A DNA stretch of 11,737 nucleotides, from NCBI GenBank assembly GCA_002730485.1, contig PCAH01000051.1, forward strand, positions 1 through 11,737, given 5' to 3'. Both the position numbers and the translations under genes were made by a program. The DNA is from Dehalococcoidia bacterium (GTDB taxonomy: Bacteria; Chloroflexota; Dehalococcoidia; UBA3495). The notes below the pieces were generated by a model. The model saw only the letters and a list, made by a program, of their open reading frames with translations. It searched no databases and was not told where the DNA came from. This document shows positions 1-5,627 of the stretch, piece by piece. The first letter of the stretch is position 1; each line of letters starts with the position of its first letter.

Positions 1-777
1 AACACGGGATACATCCGTGAGCGTCTGGCAGACAAGCCTTACTACCATCCCATGTCCACCCTCTCTTATCTGGCAGCCACCACATCCAAGGTGACGCTGG
101 GTACCTCAGTGCTGGTACTCCCGTATCACAATCCGGTGGAACTGGCCAAATACTCGGCCACCTTGGACCAAATTTCCGGAGGCCGTGTCGTACTGGGTGT
201 CGGTGTGGGCGCAATGACCGAGGAGTTTGACGCTCTGGGAATCTCCATGCGAGAGCGGGGCTCTCTCACCAACGAGTGCATCGACATCATGAAAGAACTC
301 TGGTCCAATCATCTGCCGAAGTACCAGAGCAAGCGTTGGGATTTCTCTGACCTCTATTTCTCTCCCAAACCGGCTCAAACCAGCATCCCCGTCTGGGTTG
401 GCGGTTCAAGTCCTGGTGCCCTCAAACGGACGGCCCTGCGTGGCGATGGTTGGCATCCCACTGGCATTTCACCAGAGGGTTACGCCCTGACTAAGCAAGA
501 GATCATCGAGGCCGCAACTGCCGCAGGTCGGGATGCTTCCCAAATGACCTGGTCAACCAGAGCCGAGGTGGAAGTTCATGGCAAGCCCTCCAGCGACCGC
601 GCCGCCAGCAGAAGCACTCTGCCAGGGAACGACCCAGCCATGATGGTAGCCAACATCAAGGCCTATCAGGACGCCGGGGTTGAACACATGGTGCTGGCCT
701 TAAACTCGGGAGACGTCAACGCCCTAAAACGCCTGATGGAGACCATAGCAGCCGAGGTCTTGCCGGAGTTCAAGTAG
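1..777 (+). CDS. LLM-class (luciferase-like) F420/flavin-dependent oxidoreductase, 5'-truncated by window edge
   Basis: The reading frame is open from base 1 and runs into an ATG at 52, which is internal: the 17 codons before it (NTGYIRERLADKPYYHP) read as normal family sequence. The true start therefore lies before the window. Visible family features are the LGTSVLVLPYHNPVELAKY strand-helix, the LDQISGGRVVLGVGVG segment that is a hallmark of the luciferase-like TIM barrel, and a later PVWVGGSS strand lining the cofactor pocket. The C-terminus (GVEHMVLAL... then ALKRLMETIAAEVLPEF) matches the usual end of TIGR03619-like F420-dependent proteins. Members are cytoplasmic enzymes that use F420H2 or reduced flavin to reduce or oxygenate small organic molecules. 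The substrate and the cofactor choice are not readable here. It ends 54 bp before the convergent toxin gene, with no clear terminator between them. Confidence 0.9.
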   Translation, partial: NTGYIRERLADKPYYHPMSTLSYLAATTSKVTLGTSVLVLPYHNPVELAKYSATLDQISGGRVVLGVGVGAMTEEFDALGISMRERGSLTNECIDIMKELWSNHLPKYQSKRWDFSDLYFSPKPAQTSIPVWVGGSSPGALKRTALRGDGWHPTGISPEGYALTKQEIIEAATAAGRDASQMTWSTRAEVEVHGKPSSDRAASRSTLPGNDPAMMVANIKAYQDAGVEHMVLALNSGDVNALKRLMETIAAEVLPEFK

Positions 778-831
778 GGCGGCCTGAATGCCTTGCTTGC
801 AGACATGCTGGGCCTTGTGAACCATTACAGC

Positions 832-1125
832 TCAGAATTGATAGCGAGTAATGTCAAGCGCAGAATGGAAAACGCCTAGTACGGAGATGTTCCCGTCGTC
901 ATGGGCCACGTATGCGATGCGGTAATGCCCGTAAAGTAAGATTCGGACGTTTCGTGTTGACGGGGAATATCGATACTCAATCTCTGGGAAATTGAGCGCA
1001 TCTTGCACTCGATCAAGAATCCCTTGAAGTATCCGAGAGGCGGCGGAGGGATTGTCAGCCGAGACATATTCGTATATGTCTTCCAGCCAACGAACAGATT
1101 CTTCAGTCCACCTTATTTCTGCCAT
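832..1125 (-). CDS. RelE/ParE-family type II toxin
   Basis: This 97-residue basic/aromatic protein has the compact ParE/RelE layout. An N-terminal helical hairpin (IRWTEESVRWLEDIYEYV, then a second helix near residues 27-44) is followed by a beta-sheet core carrying R61-ILLYGHYRIAYVAHDD and ISVLGVFHSAL, the most recognisable part of the fold. RelE members cleave mRNA on the ribosome and ParE members poison gyrase; the sequence does not show which applies, and ParE-like is my preference. Its ATG lies inside the end of the antitoxin gene (13 bp overlap, 1113-1125). No Shine-Dalgarno sequence precedes it, so translation is probably coupled to the antitoxin. It is full length for the family with no sign of decay. 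Confidence 0.88.
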   Translation of the reverse strand: MAEIRWTEESVRWLEDIYEYVSADNPSAASRILQGILDRVQDALNFPEIEYRYSPSTRNVRILLYGHYRIAYVAHDDGNISVLGVFHSALDITRYQF

Positions 1126-1298
1126 GAACGGATGCGCTGGGACATCTCTTCATTCGAAATAGTACGCTTGGCATCCACATCGACTAGGCCTCGTTCAACC
1201 ATCACGTGAAACGCTAATTCACGGATTATCTCTTCCGGTGAACTGTCTTCAGGCTGCGCTTGCACGATACGAGTGAGGTCGTCCTTGGCTGTGGACAT
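1113..1298 (-). CDS. Antitoxin of RelE/ParE module
   Basis: This 61-residue acidic protein sits immediately upstream of the toxin and overlaps it by 13 bp, the standard antitoxin-first order. The C-terminal half (helix around IIRELAFHVMVERGLVDVDA, then KRTISNEEMSQRIRSW) matches the GL-D--A-R-I--EE---R---W pattern seen in small antitoxins paired with RelE/ParE toxins. In that class the C-terminal helix wraps the toxin. No obvious DNA-binding fold (ribbon-helix-helix or AbrB) can be assigned to the N-terminal half by eye. The start is supported by GGAG seven bases before the ATG. A -10 element and a palindrome lie about 40-70 bp upstream, consistent with autoregulation by the complex. Confidence 0.8.
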   Translation of the reverse strand: MSTAKDDLTRIVQAQPEDSSPEEIIRELAFHVMVERGLVDVDAKRTISNEEMSQRIRSWQK

Positions 1299-1340
1299 TT
1301 ATAGTCTCCATACCTAACCAAATGGTGTTCAGTAGAACCC

Positions 1341-1371
1341 ATTATACTTTGGAATAGGCAGCCTATTCCAA
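1341..1371 (-). promoter_or_regulatory. Promoter and operator-like palindrome of the toxin-antitoxin operon
   Basis: Read on the minus strand, positions 1346-1341 are an exact TATAAT. A TTGGAA hexamer lies 19 bp upstream (1371-1366), a somewhat long spacing. The span 1349-1371 is a perfect 23-bp palindrome: two 11-base arms, TTGGAATAGGC and its complement, around one central base. It therefore covers the -35 hexamer and most of the spacer, where a bound repressor would block RNA polymerase. Toxin-antitoxin complexes of this class commonly bind such a site. The predicted transcript starts near 1334, giving about 36 bases of leader. The palindrome also begins 8 bases past the MFS stop codon, so a second role as a stem-loop ending that message is possible, although no T-run follows it. 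Confidence 0.65.
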
Positions 1372-1378
1372 CACCGCT

Positions 1379-2659
1379 TCATGGCGCCCTCTCCGCTTCC
1401 ACCGGCACTGGCGGTTTGGTTGGTGCCCTGGTAGCTAGCAGCAGGGCTATGGTTGCGAAGCCGACTATGGCCAGGACTACGAAGGCGAGCTTGTAGCTGC
1501 CGGTGACGTCGAAGATGATGCCCGAGAATAATCCTCCGATGGCCTGTCCCAACGAGACAAACGGCTCGGTCACCCCGCGAATGGTGCTCAGCGAACTGCG
1601 GCCAAAGTAGTTGGCGTAGGCGACCACTGGAACGACCAGGATGCCGCCCACGGCAGTGCCAAATATCGATGCCACGACCAGGGCCTCAATTACGGTATCG
1701 GCCATAGTGAACAGCGCCAACGCCGCCGCCATCATCAGCGCGACTCCCGCGTAGGAGTAGCGGACCGGGACGCGGTCAACCACCCAACCCCAGAATAAGC
1801 TGCCCAGCCCCGTAAACACCGCGTTCATGCTGATCGACGCTGCGGATACCCCAACGCCAAGACCCTGGTCCAGGAAGAACGCTGCTTGGTGGATGTTTGT
1901 GCCGGACTGCAGCAAGTACAGCAAACCGGTGGACAGCGCCAACAACCAAAGGGTGGGGGTGCGCATCGCCTCCCGAAGCGTCCAGCTAACTTCTTCAGTG
2001 GCGGGCTTATCATCTTGCCCTTCTTCTATCTGGCCAGGCTGGTCCCCATCAGGCAGCAACCCCATGGACTCAGGGTCTTGTCGGACCAGCATCGAGACCG
2101 GCCCCAAAGCTAGCACGAAGACCAGCACACCCATCACTATCCAGGCATCTTCCCAGCCACGATATTTGATTACGAGTCCGGCCAAAAGGGGGAAGGTGAT
2201 CATGCCCAAAGAGTGCGACATGAACAAGATACCGGTGGCGCGTCCTCTCTTTTTGACGAACCAACGGGAAACAATCACCGAACAACCGATGTTCAACGGG
2301 CTGGCAAAAAGTACGCGCCCGGCCCCGTAAGCCAGGTAAAATGCTATTGGAGCCGTGGCCCAGGCCAACGACATCGTGGAGATGCCCAGGGCGATTACGC
2401 TGACCGTAAGGATCACCCGAGCGCCATAGCGATCAAGGGCCCAACCGGTAACCGGCGACGCCACCATGGCCACCAACCCGCCAAAACTGGCGGCTCCAGC
2501 GATCAGAGTACGGCTCCAACCAAGGTCCTCTGACATTGGGAAAATAAACACTGCCAGGGTTAAACTGGCAGCGGCGTTCCGTACGACCATGGAACTACCG
2601 GCGGCAAAAAGAATGCTCCAACCGTAGAAAAATGGCAGCCTGTTAGCTAGTTGGTACAT
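1379..2659 (-). CDS. MFS transporter, OFA/monocarboxylate-porter-like
   Basis: This 426-residue, very hydrophobic protein has a run of membrane segments consistent with the 12 helices of the major facilitator superfamily. The N-terminal FFYGWSILFAAG motif and the loop 2-3 motif GWALDRYGAR (residues 72-81) are typical. SRWFVKKRGRATGI (131-144) and the charged central loop containing DPESMGLLPDGD (195-206), followed by SWTLREAMRTPTLWLL, match the oxalate/formate-antiporter and monocarboxylate-porter type branch. It probably moves a small organic anion across the cytoplasmic membrane; the substrate is unknown. The ATG has no good Shine-Dalgarno sequence, but it is correctly placed before the FYGW motif. 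The gene is divergent from the protease lipoprotein gene (61 bp between starts) and ends just before the toxin-antitoxin promoter. Confidence 0.93.
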   Translation of the reverse strand: MYQLANRLPFFYGWSILFAAGSSMVVRNAAASLTLAVFIFPMSEDLGWSRTLIAGAASFGGLVAMVASPVTGWALDRYGARVILTVSVIALGISTMSLAWATAPIAFYLAYGAGRVLFASPLNIGCSVIVSRWFVKKRGRATGILFMSHSLGMITFPLLAGLVIKYRGWEDAWIVMGVLVFVLALGPVSMLVRQDPESMGLLPDGDQPGQIEEGQDDKPATEEVSWTLREAMRTPTLWLLALSTGLLYLLQSGTNIHQAAFFLDQGLGVGVSAASISMNAVFTGLGSLFWGWVVDRVPVRYSYAGVALMMAAALALFTMADTVIEALVVASIFGTAVGGILVVPVVAYANYFGRSSLSTIRGVTEPFVSLGQAIGGLFSGIIFDVTGSYKLAFVVLAIVGFATIALLLATRAPTKPPVPVEAERAP

Positions 2660-2720
2660 CGGAAAGTTGTTAGATTACCGTATATGAAAATGCCAAACAA
2701 AAACGCCGTGGCACGACAGG

Positions 2721-3611
2721 ATGTCTGCGACGACGATCATTCATCGGAAACCAGTGTATAGCTTGAAAACGCCTCACGGCAATCACGCCAACCGAACCCG
2801 TTGTAGAAGGACTCTCGCGCTGTTCGCCATCCTCAGTATGGTAATCCTATTGGCGTGCCAGGGTCCCATCGGTGAAACAGGGCCAGCCGGAGAGCAGGGA
2901 CCTAAGGGGCCCCAAGGGGAGCAGGGGCAGACCGGAAAGGACGGTCCAAGAGGGTTCCCAGGATTTGTCGGTCCCAGAGGGCCAGAAGGGCTGCCCGGAG
3001 AGCCGCTTCCGGATTTTAGCGAGTTCATAGGGGACATGAGAAATGCCGTCACTTTCATCAACATGCCCTTTTCCCAGGGCTCTGGAGTTCGGATTTCGCC
3101 GACCGAGATCATCACTGCCGCCCATGTGGTAATCGGCGCTTCCCGGGTTGACGTCTCAGTGGAAGGTGCTATCTATCAGCGGGCCACGGTGACGGGTCTG
3201 GATGTCGCCCGTGACCTGGCCTTGATCACCCTGGATGACCCCACACCAGGGCTGACCGTCGATCTGCCCGTCTCAGACCAGGTGTTTGAGAACCTCTCCC
3301 AAAGGGCCGTTGCCGACATCGGCTTCGAGGTCGCATTGATCGGGTTTGTTCCAGAGATATCCACCAACACTCCGGTGGTCACCTTTGGTCGTATCGGCGC
3401 CATGTGGAGCATCCGTCCTGGCGACTATGCAGTTGGCCAGGTGGACGCTGCAGCAACCAACGGAATGAGCGGCGGTGGCGTATTCAACAAATTCGGGGAA
3501 TATCTGGGAGTGCTGATCACCTCATCCAGCTTCGACGGTAACATCCGCTACGTGCGTTTCGAAGAAGTGAAAGAGATCCTCGATGATTTACGTGCCGGAG
3601 TTAGGCGTTAG
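2721..3611 (+). CDS. Lipoprotein with collagen-like Gly-X-Y stalk and trypsin-like serine protease domain
   Basis: This 296-residue protein has three parts. (1) Residues 1-46 form a lipoprotein signal: Arg-rich n-region ending near R30, hydrophobic [16 protein letters not shown], with a LLAC lipobox making C46 the likely lipidated residue. (2) Residues 48-95 are sixteen uninterrupted Gly-X-Y triplets ([12 protein letters not shown] ... GLP GEP), a collagen-like triple-helix former with many prolines and charged X/Y residues. (3) Residues ~105-296 form a chymotrypsin-fold protease with H135 (ITAAHVV), D165 (RDLALI) and S250 (NGMSGGGVF), a complete triad. The expected picture is a trimeric, membrane-anchored protease held off the cell surface; target unknown. 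No PDZ domain is present, unlike DegP/HtrA. The ATG is preceded directly by AGG, too close to act as a ribosome site, so the exact start is uncertain (GTG at 2754 is an alternative). Confidence 0.9.
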   Translation: MSATTIIHRKPVYSLKTPHGNHANRTRCRRTLALFAILSMVILLACQGPIGETGPAGEQGPKGPQGEQGQTGKDGPRGFPGFVGPRGPEGLPGEPLPDFSEFIGDMRNAVTFINMPFSQGSGVRISPTEIITAAHVVIGASRVDVSVEGAIYQRATVTGLDVARDLALITLDDPTPGLTVDLPVSDQVFENLSQRAVADIGFEVALIGFVPEISTNTPVVTFGRIGAMWSIRPGDYAVGQVDAAATNGMSGGGVFNKFGEYLGVLITSSSFDGNIRYVRFEEVKEILDDLRAGVRR

Positions 3612-3628
3612 AATCTGGAACGAGTAGC

Positions 3629-3652
3629 GATCTAAACCAGCGGTTATAGATC
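3629..3652. terminator. Stem-loop 3' of the protease gene, weak terminator candidate
   Basis: GATCTA-AACC pairs with GGTT-(A)-TAGATC around an AGC loop, giving ten base pairs with one bulged A, 17 bases after the protease stop codon. No T-tract follows on either strand, so it would be an imperfect intrinsic terminator or an mRNA 3'-end stabiliser. It also overlaps the stop codon of the small minus-strand frame at 3644-3745. Confidence 0.35.
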
Positions 3653-3745
3653 CTCTTCGTCGGCAAAGTCGGTCAGTTCCTTCCAGTCCTTTCGCAAATC
3701 TTCGATCGTTGTCGTTCCTGCGTTTGGCGCTTCGCTCTGGGTCAT
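3644..3745 (-). CDS. Possible 33-residue acidic small protein
   Basis: ATG at 3745 to TAA at 3644 encodes MTQSEAPNAGTTTIEDL followed by RKDWKELTDFADEEDL. The second half would form a charged helix with W22 on one face. Weak support comes from a GTGAG four bases before the ATG, and from a gene-sized gap between two longer genes. The ATG lies in one arm of a 9-bp inverted repeat (3740-3748 / 3768-3776), so the start could be masked in the mRNA. I recognise no family. It may be chance, since short open frames are common and the composition alone does not decide it. Confidence 0.3.
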   Translation of the reverse strand: MTQSEAPNAGTTTIEDLRKDWKELTDFADEEDL

Positions 3746-3825
3746 TATGCTCACAACGCCTATACGAATAATGACCGACTACGGTTCACTGGCGGCCACT
3801 TCAATTGCTTAGATACCAGGTTAAG

Positions 3826-4527
3826 CTACCAACTCCCGGCGTGTTCCTCGGCTTCTTTTAAGTCCTTGAAGGAGTCCACGCTGCGCCAGAAAGCACGGGA
3901 TTTGACTCCAGACAACTGGCCTGCAGCAGCCAGCCTGGGAAAGGTCTCGGTCTCATGGTCACCAAGGTCGGGAAACTCCTCGGCGATGGAACGCTCAAAA
4001 AGGTATATGCCGCCGTTGATCCAGTGGTCCATCTCGACCTTCTCAAGGAACCCGGTAACGGTACCGGAGTCGTCCATCTCCACCAGACCGTAGGGACTGA
4101 CCATGGGGACGACCATGATCGTGGCAAGGTGGGAACTGTTGGAGGCTTTTCTTTCTTGATGATGAGCTGACAGGTTGGCCAGGGTTTCGGCGGTTATCAC
4201 ATCTCCGTTCAGCACCGCCACCGTCTCTTCACTGTCCGGCACCTGGGGAAACCCGGCTTTGATGGCCCCGCCCCTACCCAGCGGAGAGTCTTCCAAGCTG
4301 TAATGGGCGTTTATGCCAAAGGCGCTGCCATCGCCAAAGTGATCTTTGATGGCCTCCCAACGATAGCCCCCAAGAAACACAACGTCGGTCACGCCACCAG
4401 CCTTCAGCCAATTCACCTGATGTTCCAGTATGGGCTTGCCGCAAACTGGGACCATGGGCTTGGGCAGGGTATCGGTCAGCGGCCTAAGTCTTTCACCTTT
4501 GCCACCGGCCAAAATCAAAGCAAACAC
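3826..4527 (-). CDS. Sugar-1-phosphate nucleotidyltransferase (NTP_transferase family)
   Basis: This 233-residue Rossmann-like enzyme makes a nucleotide-sugar from NTP and a sugar 1-phosphate in the cytoplasm. Seen from the N-terminus: the signature ALILAGGKGERLRPLTDTLPKPM (residues 3-25, with G8-G9-K10 and K23), the sugar-binding SPLGRGGAIKAG stretch (82-93), the metal-binding Asp in VLNGD (D109), GLVEMDDSGTVTGFLEK and the GGIYLF strand. It lacks the left-handed beta-helix of GlmU-type enzymes. The C-terminus reads FWRSVDSFKD rather than the W-DIGTP of RmlA, closer in shape to the FW--MDT-RD of cytidylyltransferases, so the base used is uncertain. I chose the GTG at 4527 because it gives the classic M-x-ALILAGG start, with AGAGG 11 bases upstream. 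A TTG at 4536 is possible but has that site only two bases away. Confidence 0.93.
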   Translation of the reverse strand: MFALILAGGKGERLRPLTDTLPKPMVPVCGKPILEHQVNWLKAGGVTDVVFLGGYRWEAIKDHFGDGSAFGINAHYSLEDSPLGRGGAIKAGFPQVPDSEETVAVLNGDVITAETLANLSAHHQERKASNSSHLATIMVVPMVSPYGLVEMDDSGTVTGFLEKVEMDHWINGGIYLFERSIAEEFPDLGDHETETFPRLAAAGQLSGVKSRAFWRSVDSFKDLKEAEEHAGSW

Positions 4528-4569
4528 GCTGTGCAAAACCTCTGAAAATCAGGTTTAAATACTTCCGTC

Positions 4570-4599
4570 AATATACTCGCGCCGCCGCTAAAGGGTCAA
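4570..4599 (-). promoter_or_regulatory. Promoter of the nucleotidyltransferase gene
   Basis: On the minus strand TTGACC (4599-4594) is followed after 18 bp by TATATT (4575-4570). The predicted start of transcription is near 4563, about 36 bases before the GTG start codon. The site lies between this gene and the tRNA-Gln gene, so the two are probably transcribed independently. Confidence 0.6.
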
Positions 4600-4660
4600 C
4601 GTGAACGACAGCTGGGTTGAGTGGGAAGCTCCCAGAAAAAGGGGATCAAACTAGAAAGAT

Positions 4661-4734
4661 TGGCAGCCCCGCCTGGGTTCGAACCAGAGATTTCAGCTTC
4701 AAAGGCTGGCGTGTTACCACTACACTACGGGGCT
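4661..4734 (-). tRNA. tRNA-Gln, anticodon TTG
   Basis: The minus strand folds into a full cloverleaf of 74 bases with encoded CCA. The acceptor stem AGCCCCG pairs with CGGGGCT. The D-arm is GTGT-AGTGGTA-ACAC. The anticodon loop is CTTTGAA with anticodon TTG at 4702-4700. The variable loop is AATC, and the T-arm is TCTGG-TTCGAAC-CCAGG. The discriminator is G followed by CCA. It reads CAA (and by wobble CAG) codons. The weak A1-U72 pair fits glutamine tRNAs. The top pair of the anticodon stem is a C27-A43 mismatch, a small oddity in an otherwise sound gene. It stands alone, not in a tRNA cluster. Confidence 0.95.
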
Positions 4735-4775
4735 TCAATATGAGGGGTGGTCTCTTGTGGAGGACCGTACCGTTT

Positions 4776-4804
4776 ATTTTGAAGTCACAGCAACGGCCCG
4801 TCAA
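4776..4804 (-). promoter_or_regulatory. Probable promoter of tRNA-Gln
   Basis: TTGACG (4804-4799, minus strand) is separated by 17 bp from CAAAAT (4781-4776), a good -35 with a fair -10. It would start transcription about 35-40 bases upstream of the tRNA 5' end, a usual distance for a tRNA precursor. It overlaps the region just before the divergent hydrolase promoter. Confidence 0.4.
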
Positions 4805-4830
4805 GGCCAAAGGCTGCCAGGCCCGACGAA

Positions 4831-4839
4831 TGCTATAAT
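4831..4839 (+). promoter_or_regulatory. Extended -10 promoter giving a leaderless hydrolase mRNA
   Basis: TGCTATAAT is an exact TATAAT preceded by the TGN extended -10 motif. The last T is at 4839 and the hydrolase ATG begins at 4849, so transcription should start at or within a few bases of the start codon. No -35 match is visible 16-18 bp upstream, as is usual for extended -10 promoters, and no Shine-Dalgarno sequence exists in the nine bases between. Confidence 0.6.
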
Positions 4840-4848
4840 TCCGCGAAG

Positions 4849-5622
4849 ATGAAAACGCTTCGCATATCCTTCTTACACTTGGCCCCAGTCACCAACGAGA
4901 TCGAGCACAATCGAAAGTTGGTTGAGCATGGCGTCAAGGTTGCCGCCGAGCAGGGTGCCCAGTGGGTGGTCACACCCGAACTGTGCATCCCTGGCTATCT
5001 CTTCATGAAGACCATCGGTACCGACTGGATACTCCCCCAACCGGACCCTTGGATGGACGGCTTCCTAGACCTGGTGAAACAACATGGTCTGACGGTCTTT
5101 CTGTCCCACCCGGAACGGGACCCAGCCACCGACAAGATGTACAACACCGTCTTCGTCATCGACTCCAAGGGGGAGATCATCGGCAAGCACCGCAAGGTAA
5201 AAGCGCTGGGCGGGGCCGAGTCCTGGTCAACCAGCGGCTGGAAGATCCACCCCATCGTCTGTGACGGCATCAAGACCGGCATCCTCATCTGTGCCGACGC
5301 CTACAAGAACGAGGTCGCCCAGGTGTTCAAGGACAAGGGCGCCCAACTGCTGGTCTCTCCGGTGTCCTGGGGCCCTGGTCACTGCGGTCCGGACGGCGAA
5401 TGGGAAGCGCGCTCTGCCGACACGGGACTGCCCGTGATGGTCTGTAACCGCTCTGGAAACGAACAGGGTGAACTCGATTACAGCTTTGCCGAAAGCGTGG
5501 TCACCCAGAACGGCAAACGAATATTAGAAGCCACGTCAGAGAGTTCGGTGGTGCTGTCATTCGACTGGGACGTCGACAGCATGTCCATGATCTCAGAGGA
5601 TTTCGAGCGGGTTTATCTCTAG
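4849..5622 (+). CDS. Carbon-nitrogen hydrolase (nitrilase superfamily)
   Basis: This 257-residue single-domain enzyme is within the normal size range of the superfamily. The Glu-Lys-Cys catalytic set is visible: E44 in VVTPELCIPGY, K116 in IGKHRKVK and C148 in GILICADAY. These enzymes form a thioester on the cysteine and hydrolyse amides, N-carbamoyl compounds or nitriles in the cytoplasm. The nucleophile context CADAY, rather than the CYDxxFPE of omega-amidases or CWEN of true nitrilases, argues for an amidase/carbamoylase-like branch, but the substrate cannot be named. The ATG start has a TATAAT ten bases upstream and no ribosome site, so initiation is probably leaderless. The gene ends 5 bp from the stop codon of the convergent YtcJ-like amidohydrolase, which also attacks C-N bonds. 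Confidence 0.92.
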   Translation: MKTLRISFLHLAPVTNEIEHNRKLVEHGVKVAAEQGAQWVVTPELCIPGYLFMKTIGTDWILPQPDPWMDGFLDLVKQHGLTVFLSHPERDPATDKMYNTVFVIDSKGEIIGKHRKVKALGGAESWSTSGWKIHPIVCDGIKTGILICADAYKNEVAQVFKDKGAQLLVSPVSWGPGHCGPDGEWEARSADTGLPVMVCNRSGNEQGELDYSFAESVVTQNGKRILEATSESSVVLSFDWDVDSMSMISEDFERVYL

Positions 5623-5627
5623 GCCCC

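Noticed and set aside
1827..2330. 167-codon plus-strand frame opposite the MFS gene
   Set aside because: Antisense shadow of membrane-protein codons; no recognisable domain.
2783..3115. 110-codon minus-strand frame rich in Gly/Pro opposite the collagen-like region
   Set aside because: The Gly-Pro pattern is the reverse-complement echo of the Gly-X-Y codons (CCN/GGN are complementary), not an independent gene.
4608..4660. Intrinsic terminator for the tRNA gene
   Set aside because: A short TGGGA/TCCCA stem (~5 bp) and a TTTTT run exist, but the T-run precedes the stem in the direction of transcription, so the order is wrong.
4617..4838. 73-codon plus-strand frame across the tRNA
   Set aside because: It runs antisense through the whole tRNA-Gln gene, so it is a by-product of tRNA sequence.
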